Assembly: GCA_026225945.1 (NCBI GenBank)
Contig: JAMJFZ010001133.1
Coordinates: 9,754,501-9,818,500, forward strand
Reading direction: 5' to 3'
Length of the DNA: 64,000 bases
Origin: Cricetomys ansorgei
Lineage: Eukaryota > Chordata > Mammalia > Rodentia > Nesomyidae
The notes beneath the pieces are model-generated. The model had not been told where the DNA came from and did not search any database. It saw only the letters and a program-made list of their open reading frames with translations. Both the position numbers and the translations under genes were made by a program. Numbering within the stretch: position 1 is the stretch's first letter; each line of letters opens with the position of its first letter. This document shows, in pieces, positions 1 to 11,849 of this stretch.

Positions 1-2030
1 TACAGCCCACACTTCTGTTGCAGTATATTTGAACATACCTCCAGATACTATGTTCTATGAAGATAATCATTGCACCAACTGCCTGAAGCCTGGCAGGACC
101 TGATTTCTATACTTGAAACAGCCTCCTTTCTAATGTAAATAAGAGCTGCTCCCTCTTAGCTGAATGTAAAAAGAGTTGATGATAAAGAGGTCATTTGGCT
201 GCTCCACAGAGCAGAGGCAGCAAAGGTCATGCGGTCTGGGCTCTTTTAGTTGTCCCCACTAAACCGCCAGGATAAGGAGAAGAGTAAGCGCTGGAAGATG
301 GCATGCTTTGTTCTCTATTCAGGTCTGTCTGCCTTGTACCTTTAGATATGTCTCCTATGTCTTTGTTAATATATCACCAAATTTATTAAATGGTTATACA
401 CTTCCTTTTGTGTTCTTTTCTATTCTGGGATTCTTTCATCATTTTGTGTGTGTGTGTGGTGAGAGACATCATTTCTTTCAGCTTCAACTGTTATTTAGCA
501 CCTTCCATGTTCCAGGTGAATACACCAGCTTGGGAAGGAGAAGAGAAAACTAGGAATGGGCAAGCTTGGATTTCTTCCCATTCCAAAGGGAACAGGGCCA
601 GAGATTCAGTTACACTGCAGTACATCTGTGTGACGGAGGAATGAGGGAAATGCTAATTGAGCCCGTTAAAGGAAGGGTGTCTGTATCGGTGGGTCAAGGA
701 AGACCCCATTTAATCCGATCATATTCAATCCATGCATAGAAAAAGATACTTGCTAGTTAGGGGTATAGGTCATTTGATAGAGAGCTTACCTAGAAGGAAG
801 GACCCCCCCAGCACTGTGTAAAACCAGGCAAGTTGGTGTGCAACAATAATCCCACACTAGGTGGGTAGAGGTAGGAGGATCAGAAGTTCAAAGTCAGGCA
901 GGATGAATGGCCCAGTAGTTTAGAGACCTTGCTGTTCTTCCAAAAAACTGAAATTTGGTTCCCAGAACCCAGACCAGGCTTACCTGTCACTCCAGCAGAT
1001 GCAGTGCTGTTGGGAGCCGAGGATACCCAGGCTGTGGACGTAACCAGCTTGACAAGGATGCTGGTTTTTCCCTTAGCTAGGAGTCTGAAGCCCACCAACT
1101 GCTCTGCCCCTTTCTCATCTTTACTGTATGATGACAAAGGCCTCTCATCAATAATATTGTCTATTTTGGCCTATTAGTGAAAACTCGAATCAGTTCCTGG
1201 GATGGCTGGGAGAGGAACACTGCCATCTCAACTCTAAGTAATTGTAACAGTCTTTCTGGCCTTCAAGTTTTTGGCATGTGTGAATACTATTCATGCTTTC
1301 TGTAGATATATAAAAAATTATTCTTGGTAAAACTGACCTTCCCATAGAGACAAAGCCATGGTCAAGATCAGAAACGAAGTCTAGACAGTATGTCAGCAAG
1401 CTTGAAAAAGCAAATAGATAATTCACCCCTGAATGCCTGCCCTTCTTTATTGTAGCAAGTATACAGACCTAAAATTCAGCTATTCATTAATAGACTATTG
1501 TGTTAAGTCTACCCACTAAAATTAACCTTGAAGATTAGAAGCCTGCAGCTAGGAGGGGATGAGCACTCTTGCATTGATGTATGCCTGAACACCTGCATTC
1601 TGTTGGATAAGAAGTTAGCAGTGTTGCTATTTCAGTCAGGACAGCTTTCTGTCTTGAGGGGAATCTTGCAATTTTTCCCCAATGTACACATTGTTAATTT
1701 TTCTCTTAACTTTTCTAACCTCTAATTTCTTTATTTTATTATTAAAGAAACGCTCTTGCGTGTCATAATCATCATAAGGTGTATTCTATGTGTCTCATTA
1801 AGGCGCATATAGCGCTGGATGCCATAGAGGAGTGAATTACTGCGTCCACTTGTCACAACTTCATTGTTTATCCACCTTCGTGGAGACTGAGGAACCCCAT
1901 GTGGACTAGAGCTGGACTTGACTCCTGCACAGTGCCCTCTCCTGGCCTCTACATATGTGGCATGCACTCACTCAGACAGACACACATACACATAAATAAA
2001 AATACTAAAAAGAAATCTTTAAAAGTTCAA
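1..2030. other. Intergenic, left edge
   Basis: No gene supported. A B4-like SINE lies at about 757-912 and the 3' part of a B2 with an AATAAA-rich tail at about 1,890-2,025. About 1-750 and 910-1,880 contain no repeat or gene that I recognise. Confidence 0.7.
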
Positions 2031-2035
2031 GGTTC

Positions 2036-2185
2036 CCAGGCGTTGGTGGTGGCCCATGCCTTTAATCCCAGCACTTGGGAGGCAGAGGCAGGAGGATTTC
2101 TGTGAGATCAAGGCTAGCCTGGTCTACAGAAAGAGTTCCAGGTCAGCCAGAGTTACACAGGGAAACCATGTCTCAAAACAAACAA
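2036..2185 (+). mobile_element. B1 SINE
   Basis: CCTTTAATCCCAGCACTTGG, GGCTAGCCTGGTCTACAG and a CATGTCTC end with an ACAAAAC-type tail. A separate B1 3' fragment ending in a 15-A run follows at about 2,205-2,280. Confidence 0.9.
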
Positions 2186-2364
2186 AACAACAGCAAAAGT
2201 TTGCAGTCATCCTCAGCTACATATTGAATTTGAGGCCAGCCTGGATTACATGCAACTCTGACTCAAAAAAAAAAAAAAAGTATTAGGGTTTTTCCTATGA
2301 GCAATTGAGAGCTACTGGAAGCCATTAAGTTGTGGGTACCATCTGCGCTTTGGGGGATGGAAGG

Positions 2365-2508
2365 GATTGGGTCTCTCTGTGTAGCCCTGACTGTCTTAGA
2401 ACTCTCTATGTAGACCAGGCTGGCCTCTAACTCACAGAGATTTGCCTGTCTCTGCCTCTGCCTCTGGAGTGCTGGAATTAAAGGCATGTGCCAGAGTACC
2501 CAGCACCA
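2365..2508 (-). mobile_element. B1 SINE, antisense
   Basis: Reads TCTCTGTGTAGCCCTGAC to TGGAATTAAAGGCATGTGCC, with one extra CTCTGC unit in the middle. A further antisense B1/B4 piece lies at about 2,815-2,925. Confidence 0.9.
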
Positions 2509-3304
2509 TCCTCACTTTGTAAAGGCCATCCCTTCTCTAAGCCAGCAGGGAGAACTAGAATGAGAAGAAATGGAAGGAAGAGAAGGGGAAGCAAGGAAAG
2601 AGCAGGATGCTCCCTAAATTTCAATGAGTTTTTGTCCTAAGGAACTGTCTCCTTCTATTGGTAAAAATGAGGACAAACAACCTGGTTGATTTCAGTTTAA
2701 AAAAAATCTACATTTCTACACTTTGGCACATTCAAGCTGACAGACATGTGGAGGGGGGGTGCTGTTGGGGGGTTCTACAAGAAAATGGAAATGGTGCCAG
2801 GGAAATTAACTGCTTTGGTTTCTTGAGACAAGTCTCACTATGTGGCCCTCAAACTCCCAATCCTTCCCCCTCCACCTCCCCAAGCTGAGATTACAAGTGT
2901 GCAGCACCACCAAGCCCAGCACACCCTTTCTCCTTCCTAAATATTCTATATTGAAATGTTTTTCTTTCAGTAACAAGAACACAGTATTTTGAGAAAGAAA
3001 AATCATGGGTTTCTTATCATCCATAGCCCTTTGCTCTACTTAATTTTTCCATTGGATCGTGCTGTGGTTCAGGAGAGCAGCAAAGGATAGGAATCCTTCA
3101 AAACCCAGCAGCTGGAATGGATATGTAGTCAGCGGTGGAGCACTCACCTACAGGCACAGGGCCCTGGCTTGGATTCCTAGCAAGAAAGGGGACAAGGAAC
3201 AGAAGTGTGTGGGGTGGGGAGATTCATCTCTTCCCTCCGAGCCCCCAGGACAGAATCCCACAACAGTAAATGTCTGGTTCTCTTTCTGGAGTTTTCATAA
3301 AACA

Positions 3305-3425
3305 CTAATAAAAAATGCTCACTGCATGAGCTTAACACCTGAGTTCCATCCCCAAGCCCCAGAGTGTTCTGATCTCCATGCACACACACATGCAAGGGTA
3401 CACATACACACACACACCCTTAAAC
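3305..3425 (+). mobile_element. B2/B3 SINE, 3' part
   Basis: GAGTTCCATCCCCAAGCC followed by the CTGATCTCCATG region and a CA-rich tail; the 5' box A region is degraded. An ID-like fragment precedes it at about 3,120-3,190. Confidence 0.65.
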
Positions 3426-3855
3426 ATTGTTTTTGGAGATCTGCCTTAGTGGTCATTCCCCCATTCTCCTTTAGTTCTGTCATCCTAAACAGGCACTAGC
3501 CTGTTTCCGTCTCTGCGGATACGCTAATTTGAGACATTTCACTTAAGTAGACTTGTGTACCATGTGACTTTTATGTCTAACTTCTTCCACCTAGCAAGGT
3601 GTTTTCAAGGCTCATTCATATTGTAACACACATCAGTGCTTCTTTCTTCTTTGCAGCCAGCTTAGTGATGTTCCATTGCATGGACAGAGCACATTTTGAT
3701 TATCCATTCACTGATCGACAGACATTTGAGTTATTTATATTTTTGAGCTATCATAAATAATGCTTCTGCGAATGTCCATTAATACTTTTTTTGTGTGGAT
3801 ATAGATTTTTGTTATTTGCCTAAGAGTAGACTTGCTAGGTCATATATATAGGGTC

Positions 3856-3857
<2 letters not shown>

Positions 3858-3918
<61 letters not shown>
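3858..3918 (+). repeat. (TTA)n microsatellite, about 20 units
   Basis: 61 bases of uninterrupted TTA repeat, 33 bases left of inverted-duplication arm 1. Confidence 0.95.
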
Positions 3919-3951
3919 GTTTTATGGGGTGGGTATGGATATGCAGGTGCA

Positions 3952-4184
3952 ACACTACCCCTGGTTTATTCAGTGCTGGGAATGGAACCCAGGGCTTTGG
4001 GCGTGCCAGGCAAGCACTCTACTGAGTTACTCCTCAGTCCTGAAATAGCGCTTTCGTCAGTTTCTCCAGAATACTGTTGGTTAGCGTTAGCGAGAGTGAG
4101 AGGCTTTCAAAACCTGAGGATGGGCCTGCCCTTCCCGTGATGCAGACCATGATCCTGGTGAAGCGCCACCCAGTCTGTGCAGTG
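3952..4184 (+). repeat. Inverted duplication, arm 1 (233 bp)
   Basis: Matches the reverse complement of 5682-5914 along its full length with no gaps and seven substitutions by eye (about 97%). It contains an antisense ID-type segment (about 3,958-4,042) plus roughly 140 bp of sequence that is not a recognised SINE. The left end abuts a (TTA)n microsatellite and stops in the middle of what is a full B4 in arm 2, so arm 1 looks like the derived copy. Confidence 0.93.
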
Positions 4185-4186
4185 TC

Positions 4187-4322
4187 AGAGGAAGCCAGAA
4201 GAGGGCATCAGATCTCCCTGAACTACAGTTCCAGGCAGTTGTGAGCCGCTGGACATGGGTTCTGGGGACCTCTACAAAAGCAGTACATTCTTAAGTACAC
4301 GCTGAGCCATCTTTCCACCTCG
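4187..4322 (-). mobile_element. B2 SINE, antisense, with CTCF-like motif
   Basis: CCAGAAGAGGGCATCAGATC, then TGTGAGCCGCTGGACATGGG and the tRNA-like end CGCTGAGCCATCTTTCC. The first block is the B2 segment known to act as a CTCF site in rodents. Confidence 0.85.
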
Positions 4323-4689
4323 AGTATGTTATCTAGACTCCATATTTGTGACCTATTTCTTGTCCACTTTCTGATGACTCCTACTGTTGATGTGATCTTT
4401 GCTGAAGCTAGTTTATCTCTCACCCAGTAAGGTCTGAATTCCATACAACCAGTGGAGGTTCCGCCCTAAGTTAACCCAGCTTCTCTTGGGTTTTGAATGC
4501 CTAAAAGGAAGCAGCTGATGTGACATAGCCATCTGCCCAAGAAAACAGGTTTGGTCACAGAGAAAGCAGCAGCACTCCACAGTGTGTGCCCTCACGCCTC
4601 CCACAAAACACAAAAGGGAGCAAATGCCAGTCCACCCTCCCTTCTGTCTCTTTCAAATTCAACCCAAACTCTCTTCCCCCATGAAGGAG

Positions 4690-4875
4690 ACAAGGTTTTG
4701 CTTTTTTAAGACAAGTCCTCAAGTAGTCCATGTTGCTGTAGGACTCCATGTATAGCCAAGCTTGACCTTGAACTTCTGATCCTCCTGCTTTTTCCTTCCG
4801 GAGTGCTGGGATTCAAACACGAGGTTTTCATGCATGCCAGGCAATGACTATAACTGAGCTATATCCCCCAAAAGA
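4690..4875 (-). mobile_element. B4 SINE, antisense
   Basis: B1-like part (TTGAACTTCTGATCCTCCTG, GGAGTGCTGGGATT) followed by the ID-like end (GCATGCCAGGCAATGACTA, TGAGCTATATCCCC). It lies between the two inverted-duplication arms. Confidence 0.8.
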
Positions 4876-4879
4876 GACA

Positions 4880-5680
4880 AGGATTTTTTTTAAGGAGAGA
4901 GCTCAGAATCTCAGAACTGGCAACTCAGAGCTTGACAACTACGTGTAAAGTTAAAACTATCCACGAAGTGGCTCTAATTTCCAGTTTATGAGAAAATACC
5001 ACACGGTGGCAATCAGAAGAAAGGAAGGGCTCAACACCTTCCAGCCAAAGGCTAAGGTGGCATTGCTGGAAAGAAAGCAAACAAAAAACTTGAATGCAGC
5101 CAGTGTTGAGGTAAGAGAGAGCTATGAACAACCTGACCCTTGTATCTGCAGATCTCAGAACACCTCCTCCCGGAGCAGCCAATGCAGTGAGGCCAGAGTC
5201 ACACACAATACTAAAAGCCGCGGGCTGGGCAGAACTAACTGACCTCCGGTCGATAGTAAATGCTGTCAATGTGTAGTCAAACAATAGAGAGTGACTGACC
5301 TGTACTCCTGACAACCCAGGCAGTGTGATTTATATCTCAATATTGTTCCAGTGATATTTTACCAATTCTGTCAGCCCTGCGTGATTAGAAATAGATCCTG
5401 CTTGGTGTAATAGCCTACTCTCGGAAAGCCTAGATGTACAGGAAATAAAGTGTCAGGGGAGCAGACATATCTAGGGAGGGGTGTTGTGAAGCTTGAGTTA
5501 GTAGAGATTAATGTTACAGTGTTATAGAACAAAATATTCTGAGGTTCACAAGACAATGGCCTGTCTCCCTTACTGGAAGCTTGTAACCTAAAAAAAAAAA
5601 CAAAAAAAAACCCACACACAAGTAGTAATAAGGAACTTGACATTATAAGCTGAGAATTAAGCAAGGATGTACCTATTGAG
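4880..5680. other. Spacer between the inverted arms, unassigned
   Basis: No SINE, LTR or gene that I can name; a short mixed A/C run lies at about 5,589-5,620. The single longer open frame here (- strand, about 4,925-5,314) has no recognisable domain. Confidence 0.6.
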
Positions 5681-5681
5681 G

Positions 5682-5914
5682 CACTGCACAGACTGGGTGG
5701 GGCTTTACCAGGATCACGGTCTGCATTACTGGAAGGGCAGGCCCATCCTCAGGTTTTGAAAGCTTCTCACTCTCGCTAACGCTAACCAACAGTATTCTGG
5801 AGAAACCGACGAAAGCGCTATTTCAGGACTGAGGAGTAACTCAGTAGAGTGCTTGCCTGGCACGCCCAAAGCCCTGGGTTCCATTCCCAGCACTGAATAA
5901 ACCAGGGGTAGTGT
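5682..5914 (-). repeat. Inverted duplication, arm 2 (233 bp), likely donor copy
   Basis: Reverse-complement partner of 3952-4184, with a spacer of about 1.5 kb. Here the ID-type part continues past the homology boundary into the B1-like half of an intact B4 SINE ending in an A-rich tail at about 6,050. That continuity suggests this locus is ancestral and arm 1 was copied from it. Confidence 0.93.
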
Positions 5915-6055
5915 GTACATATGTAATCCCAGCTCTCAGGAAGTAGAAGCAGGGGGTCAGAAGAAGTCCAAGGTCGGCGTCCTCAGCGATAGAGAAGGCT
6001 GAGGCCAATCTTGGCTACATAAGGCCCTGTCTCAAAAAAGATAAAAAGAAAAAAA
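5820..6055 (+). mobile_element. B4 SINE (ID-B1 fusion), complete
   Basis: The tRNA-like 5' part (GTAACTCAGTAGAGTGCTTG, then the B-box region GGGTTCCATTCCC) is joined to a B1-like 3' part ending TGTCTC and an A-rich tail that grades into a GGAA/AGGA purine stretch. Its first half lies inside inverted-repeat arm 2. Confidence 0.85.
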
Positions 6056-6059
6056 AGGA

Positions 6060-7380
6060 AGGAAGGAAGAGGAAGGGGGAAAGGAGGGATGCTATTTTAA
6101 ATTCTTCTCAGAAAAGAGTATTTCTGAGGAATGGACACGGATGTGGGGTTTCATTACTGTGTGTGAAACACATGAATGTTCGGTCTTTGCCTTGGAGAAG
6201 GTTCAAGGCAATAACTGTGCTAACTCAGACCTTGGTCAGGTCACTTCCAAGAGTGACAGTCCCATCCAGAGCAGGCTGCCTCCGGGCGGCTGAGGGGAAA
6301 TTCGGCTTTGTTGTTGCTTTGTTTTGACCTTGTTTTGTTTTCATGGAGGGAGACAGACGCTGGAAAAGAGGGCCTTGTGGGAGCTAAGCATCCATGCAGT
6401 ACTGAGCTTCACTGAAACCCAAGCAGGCTAGTGTTTGCTGTCTGGCTTCTGGTATGCTCAGTAGAAGTTCTGGACATCATGCATTTACAGGGCAACCATC
6501 TAGATAGCGCTCTACCTCCCTTCCACATAGAAACTTCCGAACTTCTGTTTGCTCAATCCCTGGTCTGTTCAGCCATGGTCCTCAGAGCAACCACCCTCAA
6601 GAATCGTCCATCCCATGGCTGCCATAAGCTATTAGCCTTTCAGTGAGCTCTTTATCAAAGCTACAGGGATAATAAATTACATCCCAGCTCTAGTTCCCTG
6701 ACATCGGGCATCATTACGCTCAGGGATAGGCTTCATACCACCTCCTCATTCTGAGCCCTTGTATAACCACCTACACGTTCCAAGTAGGCCCTTCCGTCAG
6801 CCAGGTGCTGTTCTCCTGTCCCCGGTTCCCTTTCCTCTTGGCTAGCTGCCTAGACCTTGGCTGAGGTCACTATAGTGCTTCTCTGAGTTCTAGAAATCTA
6901 AGGGTCATGAGTCCACTGGGCAACTGGCCTTTGACCTTGTGTTTCTGGGTCTCAGTTGCATCACTTGGATTTCTCTGCCCTCCATCCATCCTTCAGCCCA
7001 GGACCAACATTCTGAAGAGAAAGGAAATGTTAAGCCTTTCCAGAGGAACCGACCGATAGAACACACAGGGGAACCTCCAGAGAGATTTCCTACGAGGCAT
7101 CAGCTCTCGTGACTGTGGCGAGTAAGATGTGCCACAAGCTGCTGCCTCCAAGTAGAGGCCCAGGAAAGCCAGCCCTGTGGTTTCAATCCAGACTCAGGGA
7201 GGGGAGGGAAGAAGGCAAAGACTAACCATACAGGGGCATCTAGAACACAAGCACAAAACTCCCTGTTCATCCTTCCGAAGGCCTCAAATAAGTGGGACCC
7301 AACACACCCTGTATCAGAAGTGAGCACAGTTAACAGCGGACAGTGGGTTCTTCCAATTGTCTGTATACATGTATATGTAA
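6060..7380. other. Intergenic, unassigned
   Basis: After the B4 tail I see no repeat consensus, CpG island or convincing frame. It is one of the larger repeat-poor intergenic blocks of the window. Confidence 0.55.
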
Positions 7381-7414
7381 AAGGGCTTCAAACGCTGTTT
7401 GTTACATATTTTTT

Positions 7415-7568
7415 CATTTACTGTGCTGGTGTATGTGAATATGAGAATGTCATCAAGAAGTGTGGGGGTCAGTTCTCTCCTTCCTCTCTACCAGTTCCAA
7501 GAACTAAAGTCAGGTCCTCTAGCTCCACAGCAAGTACTGTTCCTTGCTGATCCATCTCACCAGGGCCC
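7415..7568 (-). mobile_element. B2/B3 SINE, antisense, degraded
   Basis: The pattern GGTCAGTTCTCTCCTTCCT, ACTAAAGTCAGGTCCTCTAG and TGCTGATCCATCTCACCAGG runs tail-to-head. About 7,570-8,590 holds only weak B1-like scraps. Confidence 0.7.
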
Positions 7569-8599
7569 TGTTCTGCATATTTTGTGGTATATATTAGATT
7601 ACATACAACTCTGTTCTTAAGTTGGTTCGCTGTTGAATCAGAAGCCCATTCCTCAGGGATCCGGCCTTATTCTCTTTAGCAACCATGGTGTTCTCCCAGT
7701 GCCGGCTCAGCCTTGTTCAGGCTTCTGCCATTGCAAGCATGCTGCAATGAGCACCATATGCATCGTGCATGTGCTGCCGCATGGATACATGTGCATTCTG
7801 GTGGATCTTTCTAATTGCTTTTTTTGAGGGGTGTTGGTGAGACAAGGTCTTGCTATACAACCATAGTGCCTTGCCTAGCCCATCACACTTGGCTTGCTTC
7901 CTAAAAGATGTCACCAAATCATGTTCCATAAAAGATTGCCATCATGAACACTCCCTGCACTGAATGTAAGAATATATTTTCATCTTATGTGGGTGGACTT
8001 GGGAATTAAAAGGCATATGGTTGTATTGATTTGCACTTCCCTATTGTGGGGAGTCATCAGGGTCTTGTCTTTTTATTCACAGCAGGGAGGATCCAGGCTC
8101 ATGCAACCTCACGCACCAAAGGCATGGGGTCAAATGTTTTCATAGCAGCCAGGGTTTGTATGCAGAAAGATGGAATTCTCTATGCATCTTCCATGCATCT
8201 TATCCTGTGCAGTCACCTGCTACATAAAGGATTTTTAAGGAAAGCCACCGGTGAAGGTAGCGTTATATAATGATGAGAAATGGCAGCCTCAAGTAGGTCC
8301 AGAAGTTCACCTGAGCCACCTTTGCAGGCTTACTAGTGACGTAAGAGTCGTTTTGAAATACTCCCAGTGACCTTTCAAACTGAACTTAGTTCTTACGCTT
8401 CAGTTCCACAACAATTTTTTCCTAAGTGTCAAACAGTTTTAGCTAATACACCTTGATAGGAACGGGTGATAAACCTGCCTCTGTTCACTAAAAACTCATT
8501 CTAATCTTTTGTATTGATACATAATTTTTTATTTCACATCTAATTTTTTTTTAGGTACGATTACTTTAGGCCACCTTTTTTTGTTTTTGATTTTTGTTT

Positions 8600-8748
8600 G
8601 TTTGTTTGTTTTTGAGACAGGGTTTCTCTGTGTAACCCTGGGTGTTTTGGAACTCATTCTGCAGACCAGGCTGGCCTCAAACTCGAGTTCCACCTGCCTC
8701 TGCTTCCTGAGTGCTGGAATTAAAGGTGTGTGCCACCACTGCACAGTT
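8600..8748 (-). mobile_element. B1 SINE, antisense
   Basis: TTTG-rich tail, GAGACAGGGTTTCTCTGTGT, then GGAATTAAAGGTGTGTGCCA. A 50-bp B1 scrap follows at about 8,938-8,990. Confidence 0.93.
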
Positions 8749-9197
8749 ACTTTGGGCCATCTTTCAATGAATATAATTCAAAAAAGACAGGTTTTAATAA
8801 AGATTCTTTCTTCAAGCCAACTGGAATATAAATGAGTAATAGTTCTTAAACAGTACTAGAAAATATGGAAAAGAAAATTACCTTTTCTCTTAAGCAGCAT
8901 GTTTCTTAGGCTATGTTGTGTGCTTGTCTGGACTATCCTTCTGCCTCAGCCTCTGGAGTGCTGGAGTGACAGATGTGTGCCACCCTACCAGCTGTACAAG
9001 TTACATTGTTTAAATACATTTTATAAACTTTATTATTAAAAATTTGCAAATAAAAAAAAATTACGCACCAAAATTAACCAAACCCCAAATCTATTCATCT
9101 CAATGAACTTCTATACATTTAGAATAGACATCAGGAATGGAAGCTATACAGCGTTACACTGAATTTTACACTTTCATTATTTTAGTTCAATTTTTAA

Positions 9198-9393
9198 AAT
9201 GTTATTATTGTGTGTGGTGTGATGTATGTGTGAGTGGGTGTGCATGCCGTGGCACACACGTGGAGGTCCAAGGACGACTCTGTGTGGGTGGCTCTGTCCT
9301 TCTACCTCAACGTGGGCTCTGGGGATTGAACTCGGGCTGCCAGGCTTTGGTGGCAAGCACTTTATCCACTAAGCCAACTATCTGGCCTAAAAT
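9198..9393 (-). mobile_element. B3 SINE, antisense
   Basis: TG-rich tail, GGGGATTGAACTCGGGCTGC (B box reversed) and CCACTAAGCCAACTATCTGG (A box reversed). Confidence 0.85.
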
Positions 9394-9785
9394 TGAATTT
9401 TTTTATGCTGTTAAGTATGTGTATTTACCAGCATGATGGCAAAAGTGATGTGGAAGGCTCTGCATCTGTTTAAACAGTAGTGATTTTTGCCAAGGCAGAC
9501 AATAAAGCTGATACGTCGTACTTGCCACTGAGCTGGAGGTTTCTGAGAAAACAGAATGTGTCGAGAGATTTTGAAATAGATTTTAAAACAGAACAGTAGA
9601 CCAAAAAATAATAATTGAGAAGTCAGTACTATTAGATCCAGGAGAACTCTCATCATTTTGAAACTTTTACTGCATACTTTTAGGAACTTCTTAAACTATA
9701 AGGGAAATTTGATCTAGAAAAGATAAGATCATTCTCTATAAAGCAAAATCATGGTTGAGCCAACAAATAAAGCCTGTCGCAAACA

Positions 9786-9985
9786 CGGGGCTGGAGCGAG
9801 GGCTAGGTGGTAAGAGCAAGCACTGCTCTTGCAGGGGGCCGGAGTTCAGTTCCCACACTTGCATTTGGCAGCTCACAGCTGCCTGGAAATCCCGCTGCAA
9901 GATCTCCCTTCCTGCACTCATGTGCACACACCCACACAGAGACACATGCACAGAGTTAGAAATAAACAAATAAATAAATAAAGCC
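9786..9985 (+). mobile_element. B2/B3 SINE
   Basis: Head GGGGCTGGAGCGAGGGCTAG, B box GAGTTCAGTTCCC and a CA-rich then AAATAAATAAA tail; near full length. Confidence 0.88.
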
Positions 9986-10104
9986 AACATGAACAATAAA
10001 GCAAAAAGTCCAACTAGTTATTCAGTTTTATGAGTAAAGATGTCTTTTTTTTTTTAAGTTTCTGCTGGTGTTTTCTTTCCCTAAAAAGAAAGACAAAAGA
10101 CAAA

Positions 10105-10235
10105 TATTGTCATGAAGGCCTTAATCCCAGCAAGAGGGTCAGGAGTTTATGGGTATCCTCACCTACATAAGGCATTTGAGGCCAACGTGATCTATGTGAG
10201 AGTATATCTCAAAAAAAAAAAAAAAAAAAAATCCC
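10105..10235 (+). mobile_element. B4/B1 fragment with A-run
   Basis: GGCCTTAATCCCAGCAAG to ATATCTC and a 21-A run at 10211-10231. Confidence 0.6.
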
Positions 10236-10384
10236 CCAAAGGGTTGATGAGATTGCTCCCCAGATAAAGGCATTCACACCCAACCTGATGTCCTGAGTTC
10301 AGTCCCCAGGCCTCACACAATAAAAACAGAGTACCAGTGCAGAGGGATCCAGCCTTTTCCACAAACGGGTTCACGAAAAACTCT

Positions 10385-10900
10385 ACTCAGGAGGGTTAGG
10401 GTTGTTCTTTTATGGGACCCAAGGAAATGGCACGCAGGATCGCGCTTTAAAATGACACGCAGAACGCTTTAGAAGTAAAACGCAGGAGCATTTTTTAATA
10501 GGGGAATTAACAGTGTACATATTAAGAAAAGAGAGGGCAAGAGAGAGACTGACAATGCGCTTTGCCAGTGAAAAAAATCCACACAAGGAGAGAAGGAGGG
10601 AGAGAGTGACAGTGTACATTACCAGGGAAGAACCATGCCAGAAAGAGAGAGAGCACTGCTCTGGCAAAAAGCTTTAAAAAGCCAAGTACAGTTTTTTTGG
10701 TATGCAAATGTTGGTCTGGCCTCCATAGGAACCGATTTGATATGCAAATGTAGTCACTCCTAGAAGTCAATCACGCTCAGGAAGGAGCCTGGTGTCCTTC
10801 CTCTTGTGACCTACAAACTTCAAGGTTATCTTGTTTACTATGAAAGAACACTGGACTCAATAACCCATAATTGGTTGAATGTTACTGTTAGCTGAATAAT
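10385..10900. mobile_element. LTR-like dispersed element with repeated modules
   Basis: Non-SINE block between B4-derived and AT-rich DNA. It contains a degenerate ACGCAG/CGCTTTA module repeated three times (about 10,430-10,495), a GACAGTGTACATTACC-type module repeated three times (about 10,508, 10,549, 10,607), and two ATGCAAAT octamers exactly 40 bp apart (10702-10709, 10742-10749). Short enhancer-like repeats and octamers are common in retroviral U3 regions, but I could not fix LTR ends. Confidence 0.35.
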
Positions 10901-11335
10901 ATCTCCATCAGCCTCAAACAGAGTAGGGTGCCATGTAGGCACTAAAGAAGGTTTTTATTTTATGGTTTTTGCTCTTTGGTGTATATTTATTTTTCTCTGT
11001 CTAGGCTCTTTTTGCTTCTATCTGTTAAAGGCTTGTCTCTTCCTGGGAGGACCAACACCCACTCCAGGAATAGCCTTTACAATGTACTATCAGTATGAAT
11101 AGGTAGCTCTACACATGCCAGGACTTAGAACCCTGCAAGGTATTTTACAATGACAATTACTTTTGAGTAAAAAATGGGTGCGTCCCCTTCCCAGTCAACA
11201 GCAGCCAGCTCAGATATTACTAGGCCATTTAAACATTATTATTATTGATGAAGGGCTTTTTGTTGCCATTACAGCAAAGGGGAGAAAGTAGCAAAATGGC
11301 TGGTGAGCTGAAATTCCCCAGCCAGGGAGTCTGGA
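10900..11335. other. Intergenic, unassigned
   Basis: I see no named repeat, promoter or coding frame in this stretch. Confidence 0.5.
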
Positions 11336-11702
11336 AACTTGTCAAACAGACTTCATCCATGTTACCAGGGTATTAGGGCTCCCAGCATACCAGTTCACTC
11401 AGAGTCCTCTGACCTCCACACGTGTGCAGTAGCACATGCACGCACACACACACACGCACATGCACATGCAAATAAACGTATTTTCTTAATTTTTAATAAA
11501 AAGAAACAGAAAATTCAGATAACTGGATGAGTTGCTCAAAGATTACAAAGAAATTATACTCAGCCATAATAAGAATAGATTTCTTAATAAGGCCAAGTTG
11601 TGGTGTACACATGTAATCAAAGCATTTAGCGGGGTGAAGCAGGAGGATGGTGAGTTTGAGACTAGTTTGGGCTACAAAACAAGACTTTGTCTCAAAAAAA
11701 AT

Positions 11703-11840
11703 TTTTTTAAATTAATTTTATATATTTTTTACATTTAAATTATAAATTTAACTTATATTTATATTATATTATTGTTTAATAATATAATATTTAAATTATA
11801 TAGAAATTACATGTTTGTTGTAATTTTCCTAAATTTTTTT
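11703..11840. repeat. Very AT-rich low-complexity stretch
   Basis: TTTAAATTATA-type sequence with almost no G or C, sandwiched between a sense B4/B1 and an antisense B1. Confidence 0.8.
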
Positions 11841-11849
11841 AATGTGGTA

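Noticed and set aside
3832..4140. 102-codon frame with a run of about 20 Tyr
   Set aside because: The Tyr run is the (TTA)n microsatellite read in one frame and the rest is an antisense ID/B4 segment. Its near-twin on the - strand at 5726-5920 exists only because of the inverted duplication.
4925..5314. 129-codon - strand frame between the inverted arms
   Set aside because: No similarity to any family I know and no regulatory context; probably chance.
10397..10408. Telomere-like AGGGTTAGGGTT, also near 18,811
   Set aside because: Only about two units at each place; no real interstitial telomeric array.
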